A program made the translations under genes and the position numbers. The notes beneath the pieces were generated by a model. That model had not been told where the DNA came from, ran no database searches, and saw only the letters and a program-made list of their open reading frames with translations. Source: Heloderma charlesbogerti (lineage: Eukaryota > Chordata > Lepidosauria > Squamata > Helodermatidae). From it: DNA of 64,000 bases. Shown here piece after piece: positions 21,282 through 33,636 of this stretch; within the stretch, counting starts at the first letter, position 1; each line of letters begins with the position of its first letter. The stretch lies in NCBI GenBank assembly GCA_026122225.1, contig JANEZZ010001960.1, positions 62,001-126,000 on the forward strand, in the 5' to 3' direction.

Positions 21282-22362
21282 ACTCCACATCAAAGATTTC
21301 AGAGCAGCAAACAACAAAGATAAAAGAATAACACACCATATTAAAATAATTAAAACATTTTAAAAGAAACGGATTCTGAATTTAATAAACCGTGGCTGGT
21401 CACTCAAAGAAGGCCTCTCGAAATAGCAATGTCTTCAGAAGGTGCTAAAAGCAACACAACATTGGCACCTACCTGACCTCCAAAGGCAGGAAGTTCCACA
21501 GGAAGGAGGCCACCACACTGAAGGCTCTTTTCATGGTGGACTGCAGCCGGGCCATAGGTCCATGTGGAACCACCAGGGACATGCCCTCTGATGACCTCAG
21601 TGACCGGGCACATTGATAAAGAAGAAGGCACTCTCACAGGTATTCTGGTCCCAAGTTGTTTAGGGCTTTGTACACTACTACTAATCCCTTTAATCTGGCC
21701 CGATAGTGAAAAGGCAGCCAGTGCAGTTCCCTCCACAAAGGATTTACATATTGAAAAGGGGCAGCTCCTGACAAGAGCTGAGCCGCTGCATTCTGCACTA
21801 GCTCCAGCTTCCAGACCAGCCTCAAGGGCAGCCCCACGTAGAGCGTGTTGTAGTAATCCAGTACTGAGGTTACTAATGCATGCACCACCATGGCCAAACT
21901 ATCCCTATCCAGGGGAGGCTGTAGCTGGCAAACCAGCCAAAGCTGGTGAAAGGCACTCGAAGCCTCCGTTGCCACTTGGGCCTCCAATGACAATGATGGA
22001 TCTAGGAGTACCCCCAGACTATGAACCTGATCTTTCAGAGGGTATTCTACCCCATTCAGAACAGGCAATGACCCTATTTTCCAGACCCAGCAACTACTCA
22101 CTCACAGGGCTTCCATCTTGCCAGGATTCAGCTGCAGTTTATTGGCCCTCATCCAGCTGATTATTGCATCTAGGCAATGATCCAGGACTTGCACAGTCTC
22201 TCCTGATTCAGATGTCGCAGGGAGATAGAGCTGTGTGTCATCAGCATACTGATGGCACTTGGCTCCAAATCCCTTAATGACCACTCCCAACAGCTTCATA
22301 TAGATGTTAAAGAACATTGGGGACAAGATGGTACCCTGTGGCATCCCATAGCTCAATTGCCT
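21282..22362 (-). mobile_element. L2-clade LINE, 5' truncated
   Basis: On the minus strand, 22102-22356 encodes MPQGTILSPMFFNIYMKLLG (RT motif B) and QYADDTQLYL (motif C). 21634-22101 continues with LGVLLDPSLSLEAQV, LDYYNTLYVGLP and LHWLPF, then ends near EYL. The two frames are separated by a stop at the LxxNPGKMEAL junction. The 3' part runs to the GATA/TA repeats near 21280. Confidence 0.87.
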
Positions 22363-23767
22363 ATTCTAACTGCGTGGTCTATGAAAATGGGTAATAGGGC
22401 ACAATTAGCAAAGAACGAGACCTTGATATGTAGCCAAGTAATATGCAAGCCAAGCAGAGGACTGGAACATGATATGCCAGAGTCAGAGAGACCTAGTCCT
22501 GCTAATAATTTGGGGAATTTCCACATTGCTGTTTTAGCTATCTCATGCCAGCTCAGCAAGAACATGAGTCCACTTAGTCCAATTTCTGACATGGCTGCTA
22601 TATTCCCCCCTGGTGCAGAAGTCCATAAAGCAATGACCCACATTATAGATTGCCAAGAGGATGAAAATGTATTAATCCTAATTAGTTTAGATTTTTAACT
22701 GCGAATTTAATAACGGTTTCATTTTCTTTTCTATCTATCTTTGTTTTAGGTAACTGTTTTATTAGTGAAATGTTATTACAACCTTGCTTATATGATGCAT
22801 TACACGACTACCATCTTGTTTTGTGACTAGACAGTAGCATTCATTCAGAATACATTGATTTGGGTGCCATTTTGTGAAAGATAATGGAACTGGAAGCATG
22901 GCAAAACTAGGCTGCTACCTGCTTACAGTTTTCCTGAGAATGTTCTCTTCTTCCTGCCCTCCATCTAAATGTCCCTTGATAAAGGGAAATGTGCCTCCAT
23001 CTATGAACACTGCTGGGAATGGTAAAAACTGTTAGTTGATGAGGGCAATCAGAACAGATTAATGGCTCATTAGCTGCAGCAGGGAGACCTTAAAACCTAT
23101 TTGTCTTCAAGCTCTCCACTGGTAATGCACAGTGAAAATGGCACCCACCCCTACATAGGAGACAAAACATTTTGCCTGATTCAGTCTCAAACAGGCTTGG
23201 ATTATTTTATTTTATTTTCAGGGCAGGTTGGCTTTGAGTATTGTGAACCAATATTTTCTTTTTTTTATTATATTGTTACACTTGTCCCATTTATTGAGCA
23301 GTGAGACATCCCAGGTGGGTACTTATCCAGGTTTGGTTTCCTTTGGAAGGAAGTCACTGGAGGCTTCTGGCATTCTGCAGTGTTTGCGTTTATTGACAAA
23401 GATAAAGATTGAGCATAGGTGGAAGCAAACAATTTCAACAGCAAACTCTGGTGCCCTACATGAGATCTCCACTGTTTGTCTCCAAAAATGCTTCTATTGT
23501 TTTCCACCCACACCTGATTTGCCCTTCTCTGGCTGGAAGGGGGCTGAAATAAAGATGACATTTTCTTCAATCGTCACCTAGCCTTCCCAACCCATTTACC
23601 TGTAATTTCTCTAACAAAAGGTATGCCTGGCTACCTGACTATTAAAGAACATTCTTTCTTTCTGTCCCCAGTAACCCTCTCCGGTCCAAACCATTAAAGG
23701 CAAAAACACAGCAAGCAAAAGCTGCAGCTCTGTTGATCAGGTGAGAACAGAAGCTCCCAGTATTTAT
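22363..23767. other. Unassigned intergenic sequence
   Basis: No recognisable gene. (TTTTA)n-like short repeats lie near 23203. Confidence 0.5.
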
Positions 23768-24640
23768 TAGGGATGTACGAAAATCACTTACCTTTTTGAC
23801 GGGGTGATTTGCGGTGCGGGGGAGGTGCTCCACACCTCCCCCCAAAATCCTAATCCAGCCAGCTCCGCACTGCGGACATTCCGCGGAGCCGCCGGCCAGG
23901 GCCGCCTGCAGCCGGACATCCGGCCACTGGGCAGCCTGCAGGAAAAAAAAAAACAGCGTACACAAATGGCAGCGGCTACAGCAGCCGCCATTTGCATTCT
24001 CTTTTTTTCACTGTTTTAGCCTACGTAAATATTTACATAAGCTATTATGGCGAAAAAAAGGGGAACGCAAATAGTGTAGTGGGCATTATTTGCATTCCTT
24101 TTTATTTTCGTCGTTTTAGCCTACGTAAATATTTACATAAGCTATTATGGCGGGGAAATAAAGGAACGCAAATAGCGCCCACTATGCTATTTGCGTTCCC
24201 CTTTTTTTGCCATAATAGCTTACGTAAATATTTACGTAGGCTAAAACAGAGAAAAAAGGGAATGCAAATGGCGGCCACCGTAGCCGCCGCCATTTGCGTA
24301 TGCTTTTTTTTTTTTTTTAGCTTGCTGTGATAGGCTACATAAATACTTACATAGCCTATCACAGCCTCCGCAGGGACGCAAATGGCGTCCCTGTGTTAGC
24401 TGTGATAGGCTATGTAATTATTTACGTAGCCTATCACAGCTATGATGAGGAAGCGAATGGCAGCCGCAGGGCGGCCGCCATTCACAAGTCAGCACGGACG
24501 GCAGCAGGTAAGTGCTCCATTTCGCACGCCTTTCGTGGGGTGGGGAGGCAGGGGCTTCGTTCCGCCACAGATTTTGGGGGGCCGAATGCACTGGCATTCA
24601 GCCTCACTGAGATCCATGGTGGAATTCTCTGACATCCCTA
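23768..24640 (-). mobile_element. hAT-like foldback element G
   Basis: Alpha end left, beta-type end right, with exact 8-bp duplications GTATTTAT (23760-23767, 24641-24648). Outward donors: ACTTAC at 23786-23791 and CAG|GTAAGT at 24508-24513. The hairpins use a variant, AGCCTACGTAAATATTTAC paired with ATAAGCTATTATGG, so the arms differ at several positions. A related right end is found in U and V. Confidence 0.92.
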
Positions 24641-24723
24641 GTATTTATTCCAGGCCTGACCAATCCAGAGACTTCCTACTGCCCTCCAGCCCTAAGGGCT
24701 GATGTTATAAATCTCTACCCTGT

Positions 24724-25279
24724 TGTCAGGATTGAATCTGAGCATATGGAGATAATTAGCAGTTCAGATCCAGAAGGGGAACAGCCAGAACTGAGGGAGG
24801 CATCTTCCCGAGCGAGTTCAGATATGGATAGGCATGCTTCTCAGGATGCTAGCATCCAGATGGCTGGGCCTGAAGCCCCCCCCCCCATAAGAGCCCAGGA
24901 GGAGGAGGAGGAAGAGGAGGAGGAGGAGGAGAGTGCGGGGTGTGTCCTGAGGGATTCTAGATTGTGGCTCAGAGCTAAGGCTAGAGGCGGAGCTCAGACA
25001 GTCGACCCGGTTGGTGATGCGTGAGGGTCGACGTAGGGTAGCATCACTGGAAAGGGGGGTTTCCCTCCCTAAGTTATTTTAGCCAGCAAGTCCCTGTTCA
25101 AACTGCTGGCAATACTGTAGTTCCCATTTGGATCCCCCCTTGTCATTCCTTTATAGCCTGAGAGTCTTCGAGGATTTGCATCTGTAATGAACCTGTTGAT
25201 AGTGAATTAAAGGCGTGAGACTGCAGCCTCTCTTCGTGTGTTTGTGCATGAGGAAGGTGGGGGCTAAGGGAACGTGACA
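24724..25279 (+). mobile_element. Solo LTR (556 bp)
   Basis: It starts TGTCAGGATTGAATC and ends GGGAACGTGACA. Exact 5-bp duplications CCTGT flank it (24719-24723, 25280-25284). ATTAAA at about 25206 is a possible poly(A) signal. The short GGA-rich open frame at 24746-25024 lies inside the LTR. TG...CA ends and a 5-bp duplication fit Ty3/Gypsy-type or related LTR elements. No internal coding region is present. Confidence 0.85.
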
Positions 25280-25284
25280 CCTGT

Positions 25285-25436
25285 TCTGGCCCTGAAGAAA
25301 GCTCTGTGTGCAGTCCATTCTCCTGAATTCTCTAATAGCAGTTCCAGTGATGTAACACATTCAAAACAAAGCTGTGTCCTGACTGGTAGTGAATCAAAGC
25401 CCCACTATTCCATAAATCCCTTGGGATCATGGGGAT
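25285..25436. other. Short unassigned spacer
   Basis: Nothing recognisable between the solo LTR and the SINE. Confidence 0.5.
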
Positions 25437-25675
25437 ATTCAAGAGCCAGTATGATGTGGTGGTTAGAGTATGAGACTAGGACTGGGGAAACCCAGGTTGT
25501 AATCCTCACTTGGCTATAAAGCTCACTGGGTGACTTTGGGCCATTCACTGCCTATCAGTCTGACCAACTTCACATGGTAGTTGTGGGAATGAAGTGGGAA
25601 GAAGACAATGTACACTATCGTGAGCTCCTTGGAGGAAGGGGGAGATACAAATATAACAAAATAAATAGCAGCAAG
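25437..25675 (+). mobile_element. tRNA-derived CORE/MIR-type SINE
   Basis: The 5' part has an A-box-like TGGTTAGAGTATG and a B-box-like GGTTGTAATCC. It is followed by GCTCACTGGGTGACTTTGGG and a 3' region GAGCTCCTTGGAGGAAGG ending in AAATAAATA. Order and spacing fit the pol III promoter SINE widespread in squamates. Confidence 0.85.
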
Positions 25676-27338
25676 CAAAGTCTAGAAAGTGTGAAAACTG
25701 TTGAATATTCCTGAACTTTCTTTCTACCATTTGAATGCAATCCTAGACACATGAGGTGTTTTCTACTAACAGAATAAGAAAAAATGGAACAGTAGATTAC
25801 AGGCTATGAAGACTCTTGTCATCATTACCACAGAAAGCCTGCCAGCAGCAGGATTCATAATGCTAAATAATAAGCACACAGCACAAACTGATTTTAAAAA
25901 GTCTACATGTAGATTAAAAGAATATCCCCAAATGCTTATTTTCAAAACGTTGGCTTAAGCTTTCCAGCCAAAGATTTCCATCGAAGGGAAATTCTTTGTA
26001 GGGCCCTGAAGTTTCTCACAATACAGTCATCAATGTGCGACTGAAATAACTAATTGAGCCCCAGAGAACAATTCCTGCACTCTCTCCCAGAATGCAAAGT
26101 TCATTCGTCAAGGACATGCACTTTTCAAAAAAGCAGATCAGTTCTCAACCCTGAAATGTCTCAAGATGGAGAGTGAGTAGCTCTGAGGAGACAAACAAGC
26201 AGGAAAAGGCAGCAGCGCACAGATGGATTAATTTAGGGTCGGGCCCAGGGGCCAAGTTCACCTACAAAGCCTTCCTATCCAGCCCCCACATATCCCCTTA
26301 TCTCAAGGACCTCTCCACACCCACCACCTCACACATACTGTTATGCACTACTTTCTTCCAAGCTTAAGATATGGCTGGTGTGCTGTTTAACACCCCCTCC
26401 CTCAGTGTGAACAGCAAAATATAATGTAACACAATACAATACAATACAATACAATACAATACAAATAAAAATTAGGTGGTCAAATCCAAAAGTGGTAGAC
26501 TGGGATACTGTCTGTTGGATACTGTTTCTGCCCTTATGTACTGCACATGCTCACTTCTGTGTGGAAACCAAGACATAGGAAAGTGATAGTGAGCAGTACT
26601 GGAGGTGCCTAAAGAAAAGGCTCTTCCGAAGCCTCTATTGCTTGGAGAGAGTTAAACAGACCTTTAACAGACATTGCTTGTTCTTCAGCTGGTGTAGGAG
26701 TGAGTCAGTTGGCAGGTTCAATACTGCCGACCCAACAGCCCTTCCATAGTTCAACATATGTTTTTAAAGTAGTTACTGACCAGGGGCATAGATGAGGCCC
26801 ATCCTCATGCATTTTCAGTGTCTATCTTTTGCCAGCCCTTATGGCTTGGGGTACATGGTACAAAGAAAGAGGCAGGGAAAGTAGGGGAAGGGCATTTGCC
26901 AGGGGAAAAAAAACACATATTTCAACCTGCTGGAAATTCCATGTTTCAGCAGGAAAGCAAAACTGTGAGGTTCCAAGATATCTACAACCCTTCACACAAT
27001 TTCCCATGGAAACTGGAATTTATGTTGACCGTTTGGCTTAACTCTTAGAAGCAAGGCTGTGCATAGTGATACTGCTTTTAGCAAAGGCTCCAGTAACTTC
27101 CTATGCCCCTCTCTAGTCCCTGCCTGTCTAATGGCTGGATCTGAAGAATCAAATGGGAGTGTGGTTGAGTTCTGAGGTGATAGACTTGCCTGCCAACTCC
27201 AGGTGAGGAGATCACTTTTTTTAATATTTCCAGAGAGAAAGAGAGAGAGAAAATCCCCTAAAAATAGAAAACTAGCACTGCACAGAAAGGAGCGGCTACA
27301 AATGTTTCTCTTTGCTGTGCTAGTACTCTACTTGTAGG
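25676..27338. other. Unassigned intergenic sequence with a pentanucleotide repeat
   Basis: (ACAAT)n lies at about 26425-26465. No recognisable gene. Open frames near 26818-27048 have no domain. Confidence 0.5.
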
Positions 27339-27941
27339 TAGGGATGTTAGAGAAATCCGCTGCGGATTCAAATGAGGCTGGATTCTTTGGAATCCGGCCT
27401 CAGGAATCCACAGCAGATCTGCCCCACTTACCTCCTCTCCTGGGCGATTCCACATGGGACGGCATGGCTGCTTGTTTCACTGGGAGCCGTTCGCCTCCAT
27501 GCCGATCGCACTTTTTTAAAAAAAGGTGATCGGCAGGATGTCCCCATAGACTTATGCACAAAATAGAGCCGTGAATCTTGTGTATAAGTCTACATAGATG
27601 TCCCCATAGACTTATGCGCAAAATAGAGCCGTGAATCTTGTGTATAAGTCTACATAGATGTCCCCATAGACTTATGCACAAAATAGAGCCGTGAATCTTG
27701 CGTATAAGTCTATGTAGACTTATATGAAAGATTCATGGTTCTATTTTGCATATAAGTCTATGGGGACATCCTGCCAATCGCCTTTTTTTTTAATGGCGAT
27801 CAGCACAGAAGCGAAGGGCTCCGGTTGATTCAGGTAAGCAGCAGCCCTCGGCTCTGCAAAATCCTTGTGGAGCAGAGCCACTCCACAAGGATTCCAGGGG
27901 GGAAGAACAGATCCCCCTCCCGCAGAATCCGTACATCCCTA
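27339..27941. mobile_element. hAT-like element H with a distinct repeat core
   Basis: TAGGGATGTTAGAG to CATCCCTA, with duplications CTTGTAGG/CTTGTAAG (7 of 8). Outward donors: ACTTAC at 27426-27431 and CAG|GTAAGC at 27834-27839. Instead of the GGCTACGTAAA hairpins, it has three tandem 60-bp units (27539-27718) beginning TGTCCCCATAGACTTATGC. A reversed copy at about 27716-27775 pairs with the first unit. Confidence 0.88.
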
Positions 27942-27967
27942 CTTGTAAGTAGGTTTTTGTTTTTGTG

Positions 27968-28190
27968 AGCCAATCTACATTACAACTTTAAACTGCTTTC
28001 AAATCAGTTTATCTAAAGGGATCCTGCAGTTTCATGAGGGTACTGAGAATTCTTTGCTAGAGACCCCTGTCCCCTGCCCAAGCGGCCCCTCTTCCTAGAG
28101 CTTCTCAGAATTCCTGTATTTGGTACCCATAATCACTAAAAACAGGTTTGAAACCAGTTTAAAGTTATAATGTAGATTGCCCCTATATGG
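27968..28190. mobile_element. Candidate MITE with about 30-bp inverted ends
   Basis: AATCTACATTACAACTTTAA on the left pairs with TTAAAGTTATAATGTAGATT on the right. I see no coding and could not fix a target duplication. Confidence 0.55.
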
Positions 28191-29299
28191 GAAGCTTCCA
28201 GAAACAGTATCCAAGAGACAGTATCCCAGTCTACCACCTTTGGATTCAGTCACCTAATTCTAATTTGTATTCTATTCTATTTTTATCCCGCTTTTCAGAC
28301 AAATATTGTCTTCTAAAATAGGTCCAATTGAGGAGGAGGAGGAGGAGGACAACAGCTACCGCAACTACAACTACAACAGACCTTTGCTCAAGCTTACAAA
28401 TAAATAAATTCCGATTCATATGAGGATGTGGCTACAGCTCCCGTCGATACATTTACTGTTTTCAATGAATTCCAATTTTGAACGCAAAATTGTGCCAACA
28501 ACAAACAAAGGTATAGTAAATAAGTGAACAAATTCATGCAAATAGAGCACTGCATAATTCTAATCTCAGAATTTTGTGATGGCTTTTTAAATTATTTAAT
28601 GCAGTATTCCAGGCCTCCTTTTCCCCTGAGATATCACCTACTTCAAATATATGAGCGGTTTCCAGTTTTACAGAAGTTAACCATACTATATATATATACA
28701 CACACACACACATATACTGAGCTCTCCTTTTGAAGTTCAATCTTTTAAAACAGCCCTTATGCTCACACCTTGGCATATACATAATCATTCCATTGCCTTT
28801 TCCTGAGCCATTTGCAGTTCTACTGTATCCTTATTAAGATAAGGCAGCTGGAACTGCACAGTTCCCTAGGACTGAGCACATGAATAATTGTATTAAAAGT
28901 AGAGCAGGAATGAAATTCAGATAAAAATATGAATCAAGCAAGCAAGCCCAAATATTTAAATGAGCAAGATTCAGTTTACAAATTTTAGCACCCAAATGTT
29001 GGAATTCATCTCTAATACTAGAGGAGTTTGTGTGCATTGGGCCATTTGTGGGCAGGAGGTGGGGGTTCTGTGACTTTCTGCATTTGATGGGGAAGTGTGT
29101 ATTCAATACTTGTTGACAAAATCAGCTCTCCCTGCCCCCAAGTCTGAACTTTGAGAGGGAAATTGACATCCTAATGTCCACATTTTCAGAGCTCCCAAGT
29201 CAGCTCTTGTAATTTCAGTTAAATCTGGAAAAATTATTTTGCATTTTATCCTGCCTTTTCCCCCATGAGCTCAAGATAGGTGTAAACTTCCTAAGATAT
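28191..29299. other. Unassigned intergenic sequence, with an L2 tail remnant
   Basis: TTTTTATCCCGCTTTTCAGA near 28278 resembles a reverse-complement L2 3' end. (GGA)n lies at about 28330 and (TA)n(CA)n at 28683-28713. No gene recognised. Confidence 0.5.
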
Positions 29300-29307
29300 C
29301 TGGAAAT

Positions 29308-30096
29308 TAGGGATGTACGAAAGTCACTTACCTTTTCGAAGGGTGACATTCATGGTGGGGGGTAGGCGCTGCATCCCTCCCCCCCCGAAATTCTGGCTGG
29401 CCGGCTCCACTCCGCAGGGATTCTGCGGAGCCGCCAGCTGGCTAGCAGGGACGCAAATGGCAGCGGCCGTAGCCGCCACCATTTGCATCCCTGCAGTTAG
29501 CCGTGATAGGCTACGTAAACATTTACGTAGCCTATCACGGCTGTTTTAAAAGAAAAAAAGCGCGCGTACGCAAATGGCGGCCATGGGCGCTGCCATTTGC
29601 ATTCCTTATTTTGACATGCTATGCTATTTGCGTTCCCCTTATTTTCGCCGTCTTAGTCTACATAAATGTTTACATAGACTAAGACGTGCCAAAATAAGGA
29701 ACGCAAATGGCGGCGCCCATGGGCGCGGCCATTTGCATAGGCGCGTGTGTGTTTTTTCTTTTAAATCAGCCGTGATAGGCTACGTAAACATTTACATAGC
29801 CTATTATGGTGTTTTTTAAAAATCTAGCTGCAATAGGCTATGTAAATCTTTATGTAGCCTATCACTTTTTTTGTTTTTTGTTTTTTTTAACTGGAAATGG
29901 CAGCGGCGGCAGCCGGTCAGAAGACCGGCCGCTGAGCCGCTGCTGAACCGCAGCTGGAGCCGCCACCGCCAGGAAGATCCGCCCAAGGTAAGTCCCATCC
30001 GGGGGGGGCAGACCATTCCGCCACCAATTTTGGGGGGCCGAATGCACTGGCATTTGGCCTCTCCGAGATCCGTGGCGGAGTTCTCTGACATCCCTA
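29308..30096 (-). mobile_element. hAT-like foldback element I
   Basis: Alpha end left, beta end right, with exact 8-bp duplications CTGGAAAT (29300-29307, 30097-30104). Outward donors: ACTTAC at 29326-29331 and CCCAAG|GTAAGT at 29988-29993. The beta-arm start ATGGCAGC at about 29897 has an in-frame stop after GRKTGR-like residues. Confidence 0.92.
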
Positions 30097-30264
30097 CTGG
30101 AAATACTTCGCTGTGGAAACATTCCTATTCTGCCAGTCACTTGATTTCAGATGGGTATATATTTTTTAGTCTAACCACTGATATCCTTTTAGGGTTTGAC
30201 CAAGTTCTGGTTGCTTGCCTCCTTCTCAGGAGGGGAATGCACCCCAGTGCCAGTGTCAAAGGTA

Positions 30265-30603
30265 GGCATGGCCAAGCACATGCTGAGGGCCCACACCCCA
30301 GCTGGGGCCCACTGCCAAGAGGCCTCTGGACTTGCTCCTGCTCCTCACCATTAAACCTGCTTGTTCACCTGCCTCTCACTCTGGCCCAACAGTGGTGGTT
30401 AGAAGGAGGCGCAGTAGACGCCACTGCCTCCTTGCTCACTGGCTGGCTGCCGATCAAGCAAGCAGGTGGCAGCAAGGATAGGAAAGAAGAGGAGGAGCAA
30501 GACCAGCTGGTGACAATTTTGGTGAGAAACTGGACCCACTGAGGGAGGAGCCCATTGAGGGGGTCATGCCCAAGGGCCTTTAAAAACCTGGAGCTAGCAC
30601 TGA
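30265..30603 (+). repeat. Unclassified interspersed repeat Y (uninterrupted copy)
   Basis: It matches, in opposite orientation, the sequence flanking element U at 58985-60012. Shared parts are GGGCCCACACCCCA, GGCCCACTG, CTCACTGGCT and AAAAACCTGGAG. It holds no clear ORF. It preserves the empty site for insertion U near 30550. Confidence 0.75.
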
Positions 30604-31209
30604 CTCACCTTCCCCAGTGCATTGAAAGAATACATGTGGGGGGGGGGGTGCCAAGCCATGTGGTCTAGTTCTGTTCCCCCACACCAATCCATGCTTCACC
30701 CATGCCCCAGCCACCATCTGTGCATTTGGCTCGCGTGTTTAGGGTCTCTAGGTGTGTACATCAAGTATGCGCGTCGAGCTCCTCAATGTGAGAGGATACC
30801 CTGGGCAAATGCAGAGACAGGGGAGGCCATGGTCACAGTGCAAAACATCAAAAAGGGAAAAAAAATCCAAAAGGACCTCTGAGTGTGAAATATTTGTCCA
30901 TACTCAGAGGTGCTTTGGGACTTTTTTTTCCTTTTTGATGTTTTGTGCACACAGTGTCTTCCCTCTCGATTTTCTAAACATGGCCACAGTGCACATTGGT
31001 GGTGGTGTACAGGGCTGTTGCACACATTGGTGGTAGGGGCAGGGCTGCAGCTTGCATTGGGGGCAGGGGCTAGCCATGCGCCCATATGGCCTCTCACACA
31101 CTCTTTCAGTGCATGGGGAGGTCATGTGAACCCCAGGGCCTCCAGTAAACACAGGAAAATCTCAGGGTGAGGAGACAGACTCAGGGGTGGCCACTTTTCC
31201 AGCATGTTT
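30604..31209. other. Unassigned intergenic sequence with an inverted stretch
   Basis: 30846-30895 (CAAAACATCAAAAAGGG...) and 30905-30955 (CTTTTTGATGTTTTG) form an inverted repeat, probably a small foldback element with TTTGATGTTTTGxxC arms and CCTCTGAGTGTG near its centre. No gene recognised. Confidence 0.5.
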
Positions 31210-31305
31210 TCCCACTCTTAGGCTGCAATCCTATACACAGATACCTATGTCCAAATTATACCCAATGAGACCTACATCTGTGTAGACATGTATGGGATTG
31301 TGCTA
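31210..31305 (-). mobile_element. Small repeat ending GGCTGCAATCCTATACAC
   Basis: AGGCTGCAATCCTATACACA is the reverse complement of the end of the copy at 58225-58385 (GTATAGGATTGCAACC). A common squamate-type MITE; degraded. Confidence 0.6.
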
Positions 31306-31740
31306 TTAGTGTCTTCTTCTTTGTGTGGGACAAAATGACAGAAGGCCAAACTAGATGTTCTGTGGGAGAACTGTGATTCCCAAAGTCCTTTCTTTCTTCT
31401 AAAACTAGCTGTAGGGACCACTCATTAGGCTTAGGGCATGATGTGGAAGGGGGGCACCCTTTCCCCTGCAGACAGATGGCCTGTACATTTCCCTTTCTGT
31501 GGGTAAGAGCAGCTTTGAGGGGAAGTGTGAGTTGTATCCGGGACATAGTGCAGAAGGTTTAGACCAGTTCCTCCCATCGCATCACAGTCCTGCCTGAAAT
31601 CAGGGCCTACCACAGCTGCATTTAGAAGAAAAGTATGACCATTTTTATATTTAATTATTTCATTTCTATATGCTCAATAATCAAAGCTCTCTGGGTGGGT
31701 CACAATAATTAAAACCCCAAAATACAACACAATAAACCCT
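31306..31740. other. Unassigned sequence, with an L2 tail remnant
   Basis: CAAAGCTCTCTGGGTGGGTC near 31682 matches the reverse-complement L2 3' end also seen at 61148. No gene recognised. Confidence 0.5.
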
Positions 31741-31741
31741 T

Positions 31742-31862
31742 TAGGGTGCAATCCTCTCTATGTTTAGACAGGAAAAGGCCTATAACTGGGACATCCATGC
31801 TGGCTAGGGAATGCTGGGAGTTGTAGGCCTTTTTAAAAAATGGATGGGATTGCACCTATAAA
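31742..31862. mobile_element. Small foldback MITE (GGTGCAATCC ends)
   Basis: GGGTGCAATCCTCTCTATG on the left and ATGGGATTGCACC on the right are inverted ends around GGGAATGCTGGGAGTTGTAG. Confidence 0.65.
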
Positions 31863-33636
31863 AGTTTAAAACAGAATAAAAACAGAGTAAAAACCAGAGC
31901 AAAAACCAGCAGGAGTTGGAAGATCAAATCATGGATCTCTCTTGTAATGTGTAGTTGGGCTCTCAGAATCGGACATGAAGACAGGCATAATTTTAAAAAA
32001 AGAAACACATGCAAAAGAGAGCAATAATTTTGGAATCAAGATCAGTTGAGGAGAAGCTTGAGATTTATATTTTTTAAAAAGCAGCGAATGCATCAAGGCT
32101 CTAGCCCCCTGCTTTATGGTCTGAACCTTGAGAAATCTGTCAGCCCTTCATCCTTTCCTGCTGGGCTGACTATATAAGTCAAGTTGATGGGATATACATT
32201 TGAGAGGTTTTATGGATGTTTACCATGAGCTGCCTTGAGTCCCTTCTGGAAGAAAGGCAGGATACAGTGCCACCAGAGACCTCATGATGGTTAGAGGTGC
32301 TAAGCAAACGCTCCTCTCTTTAAATGGCTGGCTGACATGCCTCTCCTGCTTCAGACCAAACCTGCAGTATGTAGGCCAAATGTCAGTGTGAGTTAATCAT
32401 GCTGATTCATTTTGTGGAAATTGTTTTGAAATCTGCAGCTGAAAAGCACTATGTAAGAGCAAGCTCTTTATTCTTGGCTACTTTTTTGTGAGAGAGGCAA
32501 CTGAGGTACAGTGAGAGGGGAAAGACGCCACATGGCCTAGTTAGTTAGAAAGACAGACAGACAGACAGACAGATGGCTGTATAGGCTGTGGAAGAGTGAG
32601 ATCTTCATCCCAGGGGTGTTTGCACTTGAGCGGAGGAATGGAGGGAGGTGTAAATGTGTAAACTCACCGGACGGTCTTCCCCACCCCCTCCTTGCAGTAA
32701 TACCAGCAGGTCAGTGGGGCTGCACAGTGCCCCACAGAAACACAGCACGGTGTAAAAAGGAAGGATGGATGGATGGATGGATGGATGGATGGAACAGTTG
32801 CCATTTGAAAGAAATACTTCAGTTAATTGCTTGCTTCAGCCAAAGATGCCAGTTGGTTGTATTTATATTGGAAAATGGAAAAAGAAAAGGGAAAAGGAGG
32901 GAGGGGAACATTTCAGACTTTAAAAATGCAATGCCAAATTTTGAAGTGCTGCCATGTTTGTAAATACCAGTGATTCCTGTAGTTAATTTTCTCATTAGCC
33001 TGTTATTTGAAATTCAATATAGTTCCAAATAAATTAAACAGAAACTCCTACCAAAGAAGAAAAACATCAACTATAATTCCGTATGGGCCAGTTCAGAAGA
33101 ACCAGCCCAAAGGTTACCACCTTTGGATCTGTGTTTTCCCAGATACCACTCTGTAAAAAAAAAAAAAAATTAAATCCTACAGGGAGAAAAATGTCTCGAG
33201 GGGAAGAATTGCAAGAAAAAAACAGCAGGAGAAGAATGGGTTAAGCATCTCCCGCCTTGCCCCTGCCCTGCCACTTATCCCTGGAAAATCACCCCCTCCT
33301 GAAGTTGCTGTTCTCTTTTCAAGACATTAGACAAATGAACAAAGGACAGGTCTATCGTGCTTTCCTCCAACACCAAACAGGGGTGGTTTGGTGTCTATCA
33401 GTTTAGCAGAGAAATGGGGCCACTCACATACAAGTTTCTACACACTGAGCAGACTATTCAGGTACAGAGACATATATTAGTTTGTTAAAAAGAAGAAAAA
33501 AACCCTGAAAAATAGTCAAATGAGGACTGAGCATGCTCAGTGGCGTCCAGGAGCCAAAGAATGTTGAGCATGGGGGGGGGGAGTCGGAGAGGGATTAGGC
33601 TGCTTGAGCTGCTAAAAGCATATGGTATCTTGTAGG
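31863..33636. other. Unassigned intergenic sequence with microsatellites
   Basis: (GACA)n lies at about 32551-32574 and (ATGG)n at about 32763-32792. No gene recognised. Confidence 0.5.

Noticed and set aside
21564..22160. Plus-strand open frame of 198 residues
   Set aside because: It is the antisense of a clear L2 reverse transcriptase on the minus strand.
24746..25024. Acidic open frame (EEEEE stretch) as a possible gene
   Set aside because: It lies wholly inside a solo LTR. The homologous LTR at 33637 does not keep it as a gene, and the acidic run comes from (GGA)n.
25437..25675. Possible tRNA gene (A and B boxes)
   Set aside because: The body after the B box is CORE/MIR-type SINE sequence with a repeat tail, and no cloverleaf can be drawn.
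29871..30542. Plus-strand open frame of 223 residues
   Set aside because: It runs from hAT I into repeat Y across an insertion boundary, so it cannot be an ancestral gene.
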